A stretch of 51,902 nt of DNA from Acidobacteriota bacterium (GCA_003225295.1 QHYZ01000073.1:1-51902); one strand, 5' to 3'. Counted from the first letter of the stretch, positions 36,956 to 46,544 are shown. Numbers and translations are program-made. The notes: generated by a model from the sequence alone, not told the origin.

Positions 36956-37604
36956 GCCTCCCCCTTGTGCAGTTTAGGTGTCGCCGTCGTTTATGCGCGG
37001 GACGCCGCGTTTGAGTATATGCGCCTGTGAGAACCTACTGACCGGATTCTTGCCAATCGGGAGGCGTTGAGGCGCACCACGATAATTGATGTGATAATTA
37101 TCGATCATCTACTAAAACTCGGCCCCCTGAGCGTCAGCGCGCGGCGCTATGCGGTGCCGCCGGCGGCCAGCAGCATGGCGTCGTGGGGGCTACACGGGCG
37201 GGGGTTCACTTTCCTTTGTCACCCACGCCGGACATCATTGATCGGGAACCCCCTTTTTGAAAATCACCCGTCGTCAGCCGGGAATTCGGCAGGCGGGACG
37301 CCTTGCTGAAAGTCATGCCAGGCACCTGCGCAGGCAGCCAGCGGCCGTGCAATCTGGTGGGGCCTGAGATTTTCAAACGACCACATGTTTTGGTTGACTT
37401 TCTGCGCGCATTGCAGCACTCTCGTTGGGCAATACCCGCTGAGGGGTGATAAGCGATACCTCGCCCCACTCAGCAGACTCAAACCTTCCCCAGCCCCAGG
37501 CGATGCCACCTTCCCAGCTCTAGGTATGGCTAGATGCCCCGCCCCTGAGTGAGGTCTGCGAAATCACTTTCGGCCTGTAGGCGGTAAACCACAAGGAGGT
37601 TGAC
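36956..37604. other. Long intergenic stretch between divergent genes
   Basis: These 650 bases hold the promoters of the dehydrogenase (minus) and the ABM-like gene (plus). No supported gene was found. The composition varies: an AT-rich patch at 37075-37110 is followed by GC-rich sequence. Confidence 0.45.
37093..37102. promoter_or_regulatory. AT-rich palindrome GATAATTATC, possible operator
   Basis: This perfect 10-base palindrome is preceded by a near copy of its half (GATAATTGAT at 37081-37090). It lies about 145 bases upstream of the dehydrogenase start in an otherwise GC-rich region. It could be a binding site for a dimeric regulator; no regulator gene is adjacent. Confidence 0.2.
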
Positions 37605-37925
37605 ATGTTTGCTCGATTCGTTTCTATGCGCTTGAAGAACGGTAACCTGACAGAATTCAACCGCATCCTCGAAAAGGAGGTCATTCCACTGCTGCAACGG
37701 CAGAAGGGTTTCCGGGAGGAAATCGTCCTGACGAATGCAAGCGCAGCGGAGGTGGTTGGCATCAGCCTCTGGGAGCAGAAGGAGAATGCGGAGTCCTATA
37801 ACCGGGAAAAATTCTCCGAAGTCCAGCAATTGCTGGCGAAGGTCCTGGACGGAACTCCGCAGGTCAAAACGTACGAGGTTTCCCACTCAACCATTCACAA
37901 GATCGCCGCTCACGTGACCGCGTGA
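37605..37925 (+). CDS. ABM/Dabb-like small protein (106 aa)
   Basis: The start is supported by AAGGAGG, 6 bases upstream, the strongest ribosome binding site in the window. The sequence fits a ferredoxin-like alpha+beta barrel of the antibiotic-biosynthesis-monooxygenase superfamily: MFARFVSMRLKNG (strand 1), LTEFNRILEKEVIPLLQRQK (helix), GFREEIVLTN and VVGISLWEQKENAESYN (strands and the W-x-x-x-x-x-x-x-x-Y region), then KFSEVQQLLAKVLD. No signal peptide, so it is cytoplasmic. Members range from monooxygenases to non-enzymatic stress proteins, so the role is open. It is monocistronic, with a stable hairpin 50 bases behind the stop. Confidence 0.75.
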   Translation: MFARFVSMRLKNGNLTEFNRILEKEVIPLLQRQKGFREEIVLTNASAAEVVGISLWEQKENAESYNREKFSEVQQLLAKVLDGTPQVKTYEVSHSTIHKIAAHVTA

Positions 37926-37974
37926 CGACGACTACTTCTGTTCAACACTCCGTTTAGACGGCGTCGTTTCGACG

Positions 37975-37998
37975 GGGGGCGAGCTGGGGCTCGCCCCC
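37975..37998. terminator. Stable GC hairpin behind the ABM-like gene
   Basis: GGGGGCGAGC, a TGGG loop, and GCTCGCCCCC form a perfect 10-base-pair stem 50 bases after the stop. No T-run follows, so it may stop transcription weakly or protect the 3' end of the transcript. Confidence 0.4.
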
Positions 37999-38119
37999 TG
38001 CGTTTGCCCACTCCAAAAATTGCGTCGCGCCGAATTGTTTTCATTTTGCAATCGTACATTGCTTAGGCGCACGATCCAGCCGCTGTTGTATCCACAGTTT
38101 AGAGGCGGGAACTCGATAA

Positions 38120-38260
38120 AAGATTACTGTCTTAAGCGTCCTCTATTACGGCACGGAAGAAGACGGCGAGTGGGTCCTAGCCAATCATCGGGCCGAAAAG
38201 CGCGACGAAGTACGGCGCCGGGAAGCGACTGCTGGAGAGGCATATCCGCGATTGCCGTAA
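38120..38260 (+). other. Protein-like open frame without a start codon (possible gene remnant)
   Basis: This frame opens after a TAA at 38117 and ends at a TAA (38258-38260). It reads KITVLSVLYYGTEEDGEWVL, then ANHRAEKRDEVRRREA. It has no ATG, GTG or TTG in a sensible position. The composition is typical of a real protein end (acidic turn, then an Arg/Glu helix), so it may be the tail of a lost gene. It is not recognised. Confidence 0.3.
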
Positions 38261-38274
38261 GGAGGCGACTGCTA

Positions 38275-38607
38275 CTAGTTTTGGGCCTTGTCGCGGTCCA
38301 CCATAGGTTCATCGGTGTCAAGGATGGCGGAAGGGTCCAGGGTTTCCCGTTCTTCCAGTAGCAATCGGCGCAACGTCCGCAAATCATTTAAGATGCGGCG
38401 GCTGGCGCTGAAGTGTGATGAAAGCTTGTCCAATTTGTAGTTCGCGAGTTGCAAAGCCTGCTTTCGGCGCGCCAGTTGAGAATTCGACGCGCGAAGAATT
38501 TCTGCCTCAATTTGATCTCGCGCTTCGCGTACCGCCTCTAGCAGCTGATTCACATACTCAAGAGCACTCTCAATATTGTCGAACGGAGTTTCCGATTTGT
38601 AGGTCAC
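38275..38607 (-). CDS. Helical protein of unknown function (110 aa)
   Basis: The start is a GTG (38607) with AGAGGG about 6 bases upstream. The product is almost wholly helical with heptad-like spacing: DNIESALEYVNQLLEAVREA, RDQIEAEILRASNSQLARRK, LQLANYKLDKLSSHFSASRR and ILNDLRTLRRLLLEERE. Its tail is acidic (DTDEPMVDRDK). No signal peptide, membrane segment, Cys or His clusters, so a cytoplasmic coiled-coil or adaptor protein is likely. I do not recognise the family. There is no partner gene on the same strand. Confidence 0.65.
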   Translation of the reverse strand: MTYKSETPFDNIESALEYVNQLLEAVREARDQIEAEILRASNSQLARRKQALQLANYKLDKLSSHFSASRRILNDLRTLRRLLLEERETLDPSAILDTDEPMVDRDKAQN

Positions 38608-39105
38608 GACTGCCCTCTCGGGGACATTCCCGGCACCAGCTTTCCGGTGACTACCAAAGGATAGGGCTTCCTGTATACCGGTTCAACTGCAGCGCAAAAG
38701 GGTCTTTGCTGTACAGCACGATTTAGGCAGTGCGGTAGTTTGGAACTTGCCTTGCCACCGGGCAACCTAGAAAGCTGGTAGAACCCTCCTCGGGGTGACT
38801 CTCTCGCGCCCCGGACCCAGTTTCTCATCCTGATCCTAATATTGGGAGGGACATCGTAAGTCCTTTTGTTTCTGCAAACCAGAGAGCAATCGGACCCACA
38901 TTAGACCTGCCCAGAGCCTACCTAGAAAACCGGCGCCATGCCGTGTATCTAAGAAGCCAATAATCCGTTGGAACGTCCCATCAAAACAGTACTACTGGTC
39001 CATTTGGCCTAGCAAAGCGAGTCCTTATAAGTACTGATAGTTCTATGACTTTGAACGCTTGGATTCCCCTCTGCGAACTACGTCGAGAGTTTGGGAGGGA
39101 ACGTC
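38608..39105. other. Long intergenic stretch, nothing recognised
   Basis: About 500 bases between divergent genes. No supported coding frame. It should contain the promoter of the two-gene operon starting at 39106. Confidence 0.4.
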
Positions 39106-40314
39106 ATGCTGGCTCGAAATGCAGGCCTAACCTCGGCCGCATTTAGCACTGGGTATTCAGATCGGAATTGGCGTGAGCGGTGCGGAGGCGAGATGTCCTT
39201 GGATGCACTAGATAAGAAGACGCTGAGCAGCCTTCCGCGGCTGTCGGACGTCTACGACTCCTACGGCGTCGAGGTCAATGCTTTGTCCGTAAGCGAAGTC
39301 TTTGCGTTGTACGAGCGCACCGGTTTTCTTTATCCCGACAAAGCTGCCCGCCTTCTTCCCCATCTCGAACAAGTGAGAGAGAACTGGCGACGGATGTTGC
39401 GCGGTGGCAACTCCCTTCTCTACGTCCTCACGGCCGGTGACAACAAAAGGGGCCGTGCCTCGATTGCAGTTTGGCGTACGACGCATTATGGCTGGACTTC
39501 GCAACACCTGGTTTCTGAGAACAACCCAGTCGCGTCCCGCGCCGTAATATTGGCAGGAACGGCCGCGAGCATCCTAAGAGACGTGGATGAATCGCATCAA
39601 AATTGGTTTCGACCGGAGAACCGTTTCCCCTCAAGGGTGTTCGGATCCATGGTTCAGACGATCGGCCAGTCTCTTTCGTCAGTTCAGCGGCACATGTATT
39701 TCGCGCTGCCGAGGAATTCGTCACTGCCTTCGGGGGGGAAAGTTCGCGTCGTCCCTTATGATCCTTCTCATGAAGAGGCCCTTTCCGTTATTGCTTCCGT
39801 CGCGCGCGGCAGTATTTATGTCGCCGCCGAGCAACTCTTAACTGACCCGGAACTGACCGAGGTGGACCAGTTGTACCGCGAGGTAGGCCTACGGCGGTCT
39901 CGTCGCGTGTGGCTAGCCTACCGGGAGTACAAGGATGAACCGATCGGTGCGGTCATCGCGTATCGCGGTCCTTTGGGCCTGAACTTCAGCTATATCGAAA
40001 ATCGCTGCGACCTGCTGCTGCACCCCACGCTTCCCGAAGGTGACGTTGTGGACGTGGTGGCTTCGCTCCTCAGAGCGTCTTCTTCTATGTATGACGACTT
40101 TGAGCTTGACGCGATTCCCGTGATCACCGAGGAAATCGCTGCGCCTGCCCTATTGCAGCTGGGGGCAGAATTCCTCCGCCACTATTGCCAGGGAACGTGG
40201 CTACAGGAAGGACAGCTCCGCTTCTACCGGCATGTTGATGGCTTCTACGCAAGACTATTAGCGCGTGCCGAAAGGCATGCGCTGCAGCCAAGTCTTATCG
40301 GGCAGGAACACTGA
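39106..40314 (+). CDS. Protein of unknown function, possibly GNAT-like (402 aa)
   Basis: ATG 39106 follows GGGAGGG (39094-39099) at good spacing. The product is cytoplasmic, with no signal peptide or membrane helix. A helical N-terminal part (LDALDKKTLSSLPRLSDVYD, YPDKAARLLPHLEQVRENWR) is followed by alternating strands and helices: SLLYVLTAGDNKRGRASIAV, then in the second half KVRVVPYDPSHEEALSVIAS and RRVWLAYREYKDEPIGAVIA. The last two resemble the pattern of acetyltransferase folds (strand, long helix, substrate strand), but no clear acetyl-CoA pyrophosphate loop can be read, so this is only a suggestion. The stop and the next start share a base (TGATG), so translation is coupled to the methyltransferase gene; the two proteins probably act in the same modification step. 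Confidence 0.7.
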   Translation: MLARNAGLTSAAFSTGYSDRNWRERCGGEMSLDALDKKTLSSLPRLSDVYDSYGVEVNALSVSEVFALYERTGFLYPDKAARLLPHLEQVRENWRRMLRGGNSLLYVLTAGDNKRGRASIAVWRTTHYGWTSQHLVSENNPVASRAVILAGTAASILRDVDESHQNWFRPENRFPSRVFGSMVQTIGQSLSSVQRHMYFALPRNSSLPSGGKVRVVPYDPSHEEALSVIASVARGSIYVAAEQLLTDPELTEVDQLYREVGLRRSRRVWLAYREYKDEPIGAVIAYRGPLGLNFSYIENRCDLLLHPTLPEGDVVDVVASLLRASSSMYDDFELDAIPVITEEIAAPALLQLGAEFLRHYCQGTWLQEGQLRFYRHVDGFYARLLARAERHALQPSLIGQEH

Positions 40315-41120
40315 TGAGCCAAGCCTCGCCGATAGACTACATCATGGAGGACCCGCGCGAGGCACTGCGCCTCGAGCTCAAGGTCGATCCCGGCGTTTGG
40401 GCGCAAAAATACCTTGCGCATCATGTGCACCGGGGCGCGCAAGTCCTTTCCGTTGGATGCGGTCCCGGAGTCATTCTGGACGCCGTGACTGCAATGGATT
40501 CTTCCATCAGGGCGACCGGAATAGACATCAGCCCCGACCGTGTGCAGCAGGCGGTGTGGAGAAATCACGAGAATGCGCGTGTGAAATTCGCTTGCGGGGA
40601 CGCCCACGCGATGGAGTTCGAATCGAATAGCTTTGACCTTGTGTACTGCCGCATGTTGCTCCAATACCTAAGGGAAAAAGAACAGGCTGTCGCTGAAATG
40701 ACGAGAGTTTGCAAGCCGGGCGGCACTGTTCTGCTGCAAGACTTGGACGGTCAACTTCTGTGGCATTACCCGGAGGACCCAGGGGTACAGAGCACAGCCG
40801 AGAAAGTCGTCACTGCGCTGTCGGCTACCGGTTTTGATCCTTTCGTGGGGCGAAAGCTTTTCTGGTTAGCGCAGAAAGCAGGTCTGACAAACCTCGCCGT
40901 TCAGGTGGAGTGCTATCACCTAATCGCAGGAGAGATTGACCCGCGGCTTCTGAAGCAATGGGAATTAAAACTAGAGATTGCAGGACCTCAACTGGCACGC
41001 GCACTCGGCGGTGAAAGTCAGGCCCATGAACAGTCTCGCGCGTTCCTAGAATATCTTCGGCGGCCTGACACACTTACATACTCGACCGTATTCACAGTAA
41101 CGGGGGAAAAATCTATATGA
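40314..41120 (+). CDS. Class I SAM-dependent methyltransferase (268 aa)
   Basis: Motif I is VLSVGCGPG (44-52), the acidic residue after strand 2 is Asp71 (GIDIS), a second Asp lies at 97 (CGDAHAM), and FDLVYCRMLLQYL (from 108) with KPGG (134-137) marks motifs of the Methyltransf_11/25 type. These usually modify small molecules or lipids. The C-terminal 110 residues are helical and probably bind the acceptor. The gene starts within the stop of the upstream unknown gene, and its own stop lies inside an intrinsic terminator, so the operon is just these two genes. Substrate unknown. Confidence 0.92.
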   Translation: MSQASPIDYIMEDPREALRLELKVDPGVWAQKYLAHHVHRGAQVLSVGCGPGVILDAVTAMDSSIRATGIDISPDRVQQAVWRNHENARVKFACGDAHAMEFESNSFDLVYCRMLLQYLREKEQAVAEMTRVCKPGGTVLLQDLDGQLLWHYPEDPGVQSTAEKVVTALSATGFDPFVGRKLFWLAQKAGLTNLAVQVECYHLIAGEIDPRLLKQWELKLEIAGPQLARALGGESQAHEQSRAFLEYLRRPDTLTYSTVFTVTGEKSI

Positions 41121-41139
41121 GCCCAAATTGCTCATTTTT
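41117..41139 (+). terminator. Intrinsic terminator overlapping the methyltransferase stop codon
   Basis: ATGAGC, a 7-base loop (CCAAATT) and GCTCAT form a perfect 6-base-pair stem, followed by a T-run (41135-41139); AAAAA lies just before the stem. The stop codon TGA (41118-41120) is part of the left arm. Confidence 0.55.
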
Positions 41140-41377
41140 ACAAAGAGGGTTTTCCCTGGCGGCAGGGACCGCCGCAATGACCGACAAATCTTTCTGCTGG
41201 AATGGACCGATAGCTTAATTCTGACTGATGGCGTTCGCCTGGGGTGCGTACATGAACGACGGAAAGAAGCGACTTTATCTGGAACTAGGAAGGGCTCCGA
41301 TCCATCTGTCCGAGATGGTTCGGCGTCAGGAATCGCACGCTCGTTTCACTGACGACCTCCGAGAAGGGAAACTAAAT

Positions 41378-43459
41378 ATGCTGTTCAATCGCAACCCCGG
41401 GAGCCGGCCGGCAACGCGCCTTGGGCGTATTTTCTTGGCCGGTTTCCTCGCAGTTGTCGTTGCGGCCACCACGGTGGCCCAGACTTCACGGAACGTTCCC
41501 GACGTCACTGCCATGAGCATGGAAGACCTGATGAATATGCAGGTAACCTCCGTCTCTAAGCGCACGCAAAAAGTGGCAGACGCCGCGGCCGCGATCTTCG
41601 TGATAACCCAAGAGGATATTCGACGTTCAGGAGCAACGAGCATTCCTGAAGCACTGCGAATGGCTCCTGGCCTTCAAGTGGCTCGAATTGACGAGAACAA
41701 ATGGGCCATTGCTTCGCGTGGCTTCAATGGGCGCTTCGACAACAAACTGCTGGTTCTGATTGACGGCCGAAGTGTCTACACGCCTCTGTTTTCCGGTGTG
41801 TATTGGAATGTCCAGGATGTGATGTTGGAGGATGTGGACAGGATCGAAGTGATCCGCGGCCCGGGAGCAACTCTGTGGGGAGCCAATGCCGTCGACGGGG
41901 TCATCAATGTCATCACTAAAAAAGCGAAATCCACTCAGTCCACCGTCGTGACGGCAGGAGCCGGAACGGAGGAGCGAGCAGCTGGCGGCGCTCGCTATGG
42001 CAGCAAGCTGGGCGACAACACCTACTACAGAGCTTACGCAAAGTACTTCGATTGGGGGCCTTCAGCATACCCATCGGGTATGACAGCGCACGACGGGTGG
42101 GATGCCTTGCGCGGAGGATTCCGCGCGGATTGGACACCAACCGGAGCGAATTCGCTGACGCTGCAAGGAGATATATACCGCAGCAGATTTGATGAGACTC
42201 TGACCGTGGCGTCGTTATCTCCCCCCTATTCGAACACCTTCCCCAATGACGGGAAATACAGTGGAGGAAACCTTCTCGGCCGTTGGAATCATACTTCCGA
42301 AAGATCTTCGATGTCGCTGCAGATGTACTATGACAATACCACCATCAACGACCATTCTCTTTTCGGGGACCATCAAAACATATTCGACATCGACTTCCAA
42401 CATGCCTTTCACACCGGGGATTCACAACAATTCGTATGGGGCTTTGGTTATCGCTCGATCCGTGACAAGAACGACCCCAGCTTTACGGTTTCCCTCCAGC
42501 CTAATCAAGTCACTCTCAATCAGTTCAGCACATTCCTTCAGGATGAAATCAGCCTGGTTGACAATCGGCTGCAGATCACGCTGGGATCCAAATTCGAGCG
42601 CAACGGGTTCACCGGGTTTGAAGTTGAGCCTAACGCCAGATTGCTCTGGACCGTCACACCAAATCAATCGATCTGGACTGCAGTTTCACGCGCTGTCCGA
42701 ACTCCGGCCCTGACCGAGGAGGGCTTGCGGCTGAATTCAGCAGTTATACCCCCGGGGACGCTCTCGAACCCCACGCCGTTGCCGGCGGTGCTGGCGGTTT
42801 TCGGCAGCCCACAGTTTAATTCCGAAGACCTTCTCGCGTACGAGCTCGGTTATCGAGTGCAGGCAACCAGCAACCTTTCGCTCGACCTAGCAACCTTTTA
42901 CAACAATTATTCAGGCCTTCGTACCGCCGAGCCGGGTGTCCCTTCTGCAGAACCGCTCCCTGCCCCGACTGATATTGTCATCCCCTTTGTTGCCTCCAAC
43001 AAAATGAGCGGTGGAACTTACGGTGTCGAACTGTTTGCAGACTGGAAAGTCGTTCCCAAGTGGAGGTTGGCGGCCTCCTACAGCTATCTGCAAATGAACA
43101 TTCACAAAAACGCCGACAGTCAGGATCCGACTCCCGACAATCCGAACGGCTCAAGCCCTCGTCATCAATGGTATTTGAGATCTTCGGTCGACTTGCCCAA
43201 GCATTTTGAGCAGGACACCACGGTTCGATTTGTGGACCACCTTCCCAGCTTGAACTTCGCGGGAGCAGTCGGAGCGCTGCCCAGTTACTACTCTTTAGAT
43301 GCACATTTGGGCTGGAGACCGGTTACCAGCCTGGAATTGTCGATCGGCGGCCAGAATTTGCTGAATAACTGGCACTTGGAATTTTTGCCGGACTTCGTGC
43401 TTACCTCCCCGACGGCGGTAAAGCGCAGCATTTTTGGAAGTATTACTGTGAAATTCTAA
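41378..43459 (+). CDS. TonB-dependent outer-membrane receptor (693 aa)
   Basis: The start at 41378 gives a proper signal peptide (IFLAGFLAVVVAATTVAQ); an earlier in-frame ATG (41252) would add an unlikely 42-residue leader. A short segment, MEDLMNMQVTSVSKR, leads into the plug domain: AAAAIFVITQEDIRRSGATS, PEALRMAPGLQVARID, VLIDGRSVYTPLFSGVYW and VDRIEVIRGPGATLWGANAV, with DGVINVITKKA closing it. A 22-strand barrel follows (SKFERNGFTGFEVEPNARLL, LEYELGYR-like LLAYELGYRVQ) and ends in Phe (SITVKF), as expected for BAM recognition. The next gene encodes a YfiR protein and then a kinase; receptors with this type of neighbour are thought to take part in signalling as well as uptake. The ligand is unknown. 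Confidence 0.94.
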   Translation: MLFNRNPGSRPATRLGRIFLAGFLAVVVAATTVAQTSRNVPDVTAMSMEDLMNMQVTSVSKRTQKVADAAAAIFVITQEDIRRSGATSIPEALRMAPGLQVARIDENKWAIASRGFNGRFDNKLLVLIDGRSVYTPLFSGVYWNVQDVMLEDVDRIEVIRGPGATLWGANAVDGVINVITKKAKSTQSTVVTAGAGTEERAAGGARYGSKLGDNTYYRAYAKYFDWGPSAYPSGMTAHDGWDALRGGFRADWTPTGANSLTLQGDIYRSRFDETLTVASLSPPYSNTFPNDGKYSGGNLLGRWNHTSERSSMSLQMYYDNTTINDHSLFGDHQNIFDIDFQHAFHTGDSQQFVWGFGYRSIRDKNDPSFTVSLQPNQVTLNQFSTFLQDEISLVDNRLQITLGSKFERNGFTGFEVEPNARLLWTVTPNQSIWTAVSRAVRTPALTEEGLRLNSAVIPPGTLSNPTPLPAVLAVFGSPQFNSEDLLAYELGYRVQATSNLSLDLATFYNNYSGLRTAEPGVPSAEPLPAPTDIVIPFVASNKMSGGTYGVELFADWKVVPKWRLAASYSYLQMNIHKNADSQDPTPDNPNGSSPRHQWYLRSSVDLPKHFEQDTTVRFVDHLPSLNFAGAVGALPSYYSLDAHLGWRPVTSLELSIGGQNLLNNWHLEFLPDFVLTSPTAVKRSIFGSITVKF

Positions 43460-43514
43460 AGTTGATTGCCGGGTGAGCTCTCAGATTGCCCGCTACCAGT
43501 GGACGGTTAATTTG

Positions 43515-44105
43515 ATGTTGAGACGACTGGGAATTCTGATCGTGGCGCTCAGTGTTTCGCTGAGTTGGACTCCCGAGGCTTTCGCGCAGGCCCCGAACTC
43601 GTCCGATTCCTCGGAATATTTGATCAAGGCCGGCTTCATTTTCAATTTTGCAAAATTTGTCGAATGGCCGGCGACGGCTTTTGCCCAGCCCGATTCTCCG
43701 ATTGTGATTGGCATCCTGGGAACGGATCCCTTCGGAACGATTATCGATCAAATCGTCCAAAATAAGAAAATCGGAGCGCGGGGATTTGTCGTCAAACGGC
43801 TGAAATGGGGCACCGACGTCAAGGAGCTCAGGGAGTGCAAGATCCTGTTTGTGAGCGTGTCGGAAAAAGCGCACATCGATGAGGTGGTGCAAGCTGTAAA
43901 AGGCCAGCCAATTCTGACAGTCGGCGAAACGCCCGGTTTTGCCGAGCGTGGCGGGATGATTCGCTTCACCGTGGAAGACAACAGAGTTCGGTTCGAGGTC
44001 AATGTTGAGTCGGCGCACCAAGCAGAGCTGACCATCAGTTCAAGACTGCTAACCCTGGCGAGAATCATCCAACAACCCGCCGTAGAAGTGAGAAAGCCGG
44101 GATGA
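43515..44105 (+). CDS. YfiR-family periplasmic protein (196 aa)
   Basis: ATG 43515 gives a signal peptide (LGILIVALSVSLSWTPEAFA); a GTG at 43473 is an alternative with little support. The mature domain shows the family pattern: EYLIKAGFIFNFAKFVEWPA near the start, then IVIGILGTDPFG, ILFVSVSEKAHI, PILTVGETPGFAERGGMIRF and a final VNVESAHQAELTISSRLLTL. In Pseudomonas, YfiR is a periplasmic inhibitor of a membrane diguanylate cyclase and responds to redox state. Here the partner would be the hybrid kinase whose gene overlaps the stop by 4 bases (ATGA). No Cys is present in the mature part, so control by disulfides is unlikely. The role as sensor input to the kinase is inferred. Confidence 0.9.
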   Translation: MLRRLGILIVALSVSLSWTPEAFAQAPNSSDSSEYLIKAGFIFNFAKFVEWPATAFAQPDSPIVIGILGTDPFGTIIDQIVQNKKIGARGFVVKRLKWGTDVKELRECKILFVSVSEKAHIDEVVQAVKGQPILTVGETPGFAERGGMIRFTVEDNRVRFEVNVESAHQAELTISSRLLTLARIIQQPAVEVRKPG

Positions 44106-46165
44106 TCCTTCAGAATCTATCCATCAAGCGCAAACTCACGCTGATCATGATGCTGACGAGCAGCATCGCACTGATCCTGTCCTCGGTTGGCTTTCTTATT
44201 TATGACCTGGTCTCCTTTCGTCATCTGCTCACTCAGGATCTGATGACTCAAGCCGAGATTATCGGATACAACAGCGCGGGAGCTATGGAATTTAAGGACG
44301 AACCCGCCGCCACCGCTACACTGTCAGCGCTCACCGCCAAAGAAGACATCATCACGGCTGTCCTGTATAGACCCGACGGAAAGATCTTTGCTTACTATTT
44401 TCGAGGCAAGACGACCCTCCCGGCCTACCTTCCTTCCCATTTGCAGGGGAAAGGCTACCGCTTCAAAGCAGGATACCTGGAGGTCTTCCACGATGTGACC
44501 CTGAACGGGGAACGCGTCGGAACACTGTTTTTGCAATCGGACATGCGCCAGTGGAGTATGAGGGCCAGACGGTATGCGGGTATCCTCATTATTTTCGTCT
44601 TGGTTTCCGGGTTGTTCGCATTTTTCGTTTCTTCGAAGCTTCAAGGATTGATTTCAAACCCCATTCTGCACTTAGAAGACACCATGAGAATGGTTTCCAC
44701 GAACAAGAACTACGCCGTTCGAGCTGTTAAGTCTTATGGAGACGAAATTGGGAGATTGATCGATGGATTCAACACCATGCTGTCCGAAATCCAGCAGCGC
44801 GATACTCGACTGCAGAGCACTAACGGTGAATTGAAGACCAGGACACAGGAGTTAGAGGAAGAAATCTTTCATCGCAAACAGACCCAAGAAGAGCTCCTCA
44901 ACGCGAAGCATGCGGCCGAGGAAGCGAACCGCGCCAAAAGTACATTTCTTGCAAATATGAGCCACGAGTTGCGGACACCGCTCAATGCCATCATCGGATA
45001 TAGCGAAATGCTGGAGGAGGAAACCCGCGACTCGGGCAAGATCGAGAATGTTCAGGACCTCCGAAAAATCCAGGCGTCCGGAAAACACCTGTTGTCGTTG
45101 ATCAACGACGTGCTTGACCTTTCGAAGATTGAAGCCGGCAAGATGGTGCTCCACCTCGAGACCTTCGAAGTGTCACAGGTGATCGAGGAGATGGTCACGA
45201 CCCTGCAACCCGCCGCGGCCAAGAATGGCAACTCAATTCACGTCCAGCTGGCCAACAACGTGAACATGATGCGGGCCGATATCACCAAGGTCCGCCAGAT
45301 CCTGTTCAACCTGCTGAGCAACGCCTGCAAATTTACGGACCACGGCAGCGTCTCCGTGAACGTGGAGCAAATCAAGGTCGAGGATCGAGATTGGATTCAA
45401 TTCCAAGTCCGCGACAACGGGATTGGCATCTCTGCCAGGCAAAAGCAGAACTTGTTTCAAGAGTTTGCCCAGGCGGATGCCTCCATTGCCCGCAAGTATG
45501 GCGGCACCGGCCTGGGACTCGCCATCACTCACCGCTTCGTTCAGATGATGAAGGGGCAGATCGGCGTGGAGAGCGAGATTGGCCAGGGCGCCGTTTTTAC
45601 GGTCGGGCTGCCCGCCCAAGTCGTCATCGAGACGGCCGATTCCGCGCCGTCAGAGAGTGCCAGCAAACTGGCGGCGGTACCGGCGGAGACCAAAACCGGC
45701 TTGGAAACCATTCTGGTGATAGACGATGACCCATCGGTCCGCGATCTGATGTCGCGCTTCCTGACAAGACTGGATTTCCGCGTGGTGGCCGCCGCGAATG
45801 GAGAAGAGGGCATTCGCCTTGCCAAGCAATTTCATCCGCTGCTTATAACCCTGGACGTGGTCATGCCTGACTGCGATGGATGGACGGTTCTAAAGAAGCT
45901 CAAGAGCGATTCCGAGTTGGCGGAGATTCCGGTGATTATGGTCACCATCGTCGACAATGAGGCCATGGGCTTGGACCTGGGCGCCTCCAATTATCTCATC
46001 AAGCCGGTCGACCGGGACCGCCTGGCAGTTCTTGTTGAAAAGCACCGGGGCACTCGATCTTCCACCATCACGGATGACCATCCGCTCCCCTTATCTCGTG
46101 TAGCAGACCGCCAAGCAGACAGCAAGCCAGCCGTAATCAGAGTTTCTAGGACCAGGAGAAACTAG
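44102..46165 (+). CDS. Hybrid sensor histidine kinase with CHASE8-like sensor and receiver (687 aa)
   Basis: Domains in order: membrane helix 1 (about 12-34), periplasmic CHASE8-like sensor (about 35-155; [36 protein letters not shown]), helix 2 (158-180), HAMP (about 180-232), coiled coil (228-275), HisKA with His288 in [11 protein letters not shown], HATPase_c with [14 protein letters not shown] (N-box), DNGIGI and GGTGLGLAI (G-boxes), then a receiver domain with Asp585 ([12 protein letters not shown]) and Lys in LIKPVD. The chain ends in a basic unstructured tail. It overlaps the YfiR gene by ATGA, so YfiR is probably its periplasmic regulator. The response regulator genes follow within 1 base and by overlap, which implies one signalling unit. 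Confidence 0.94.
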   Translation: MILQNLSIKRKLTLIMMLTSSIALILSSVGFLIYDLVSFRHLLTQDLMTQAEIIGYNSAGAMEFKDEPAATATLSALTAKEDIITAVLYRPDGKIFAYYFRGKTTLPAYLPSHLQGKGYRFKAGYLEVFHDVTLNGERVGTLFLQSDMRQWSMRARRYAGILIIFVLVSGLFAFFVSSKLQGLISNPILHLEDTMRMVSTNKNYAVRAVKSYGDEIGRLIDGFNTMLSEIQQRDTRLQSTNGELKTRTQELEEEIFHRKQTQEELLNAKHAAEEANRAKSTFLANMSHELRTPLNAIIGYSEMLEEETRDSGKIENVQDLRKIQASGKHLLSLINDVLDLSKIEAGKMVLHLETFEVSQVIEEMVTTLQPAAAKNGNSIHVQLANNVNMMRADITKVRQILFNLLSNACKFTDHGSVSVNVEQIKVEDRDWIQFQVRDNGIGISARQKQNLFQEFAQADASIARKYGGTGLGLAITHRFVQMMKGQIGVESEIGQGAVFTVGLPAQVVIETADSAPSESASKLAAVPAETKTGLETILVIDDDPSVRDLMSRFLTRLDFRVVAAANGEEGIRLAKQFHPLLITLDVVMPDCDGWTVLKKLKSDSELAEIPVIMVTIVDNEAMGLDLGASNYLIKPVDRDRLAVLVEKHRGTRSSTITDDHPLPLSRVADRQADSKPAVIRVSRTRRN

Positions 46166-46166
46166 A

Positions 46167-46544
46167 ATGCAGAAAATCTTGCTAGTCGAAGACAACGAAA
46201 TGAATAGGGACATGCTATCCAGACGGCTTCAGCGCCGGGGCTATTGTGTGGTCACCGCGGAGGATGGCGAAAAGGGACTATTGCTCGCGCGCTCGGAAGT
46301 ACCCGACCTCATTCTGATGGACATAAGTCTTCCAGCAATGGACGGTTGGGAAGTCACGCGTCTCCTGAAGGCAAATCAGTCTACTCGCCATATCCCCATC
46401 ATCGCTCTGACCGCTCACGCCATGGTCAGTGACCGGAAGAAAGCGATTGAAGCAGGTTGCGATGAGTACGACACCAAGCCAGTCGATTTTGCACGCCTGA
46501 GCGAAAAGATCGAAAATCTGATACTCGAGAAGAAACTATCATGA
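46167..46544 (+). CDS. Single-domain response regulator (125 aa)
   Basis: This is a stand-alone receiver: acidic pocket Glu8-Asp9 (LLVEDNEMNRDML), phosphoacceptor Asp52 (LILMDISLP), Thr in ALTAHAM and Lys in DTKPVD. There is no output domain, so it works as a phosphorelay shuttle or by protein contact, as do CheY- and DivK-like proteins. It lies 1 base behind the kinase gene and overlaps the next gene by ATGA. The segment EDNEMNRDMLSRRLQRRGY closely resembles the start of the next protein's receiver (DDNEMNRDMLARRLARKGY), so the two probably arose by duplication. Confidence 0.94.
   Translation: MQKILLVEDNEMNRDMLSRRLQRRGYCVVTAEDGEKGLLLARSEVPDLILMDISLPAMDGWEVTRLLKANQSTRHIPIIALTAHAMVSDRKKAIEAGCDEYDTKPVDFARLSEKIENLILEKKLS

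Noticed and set aside
37067-37309. 80-codon open frame after the AT-rich palindrome
   Set aside because: No ribosome binding site and no protein-like pattern.
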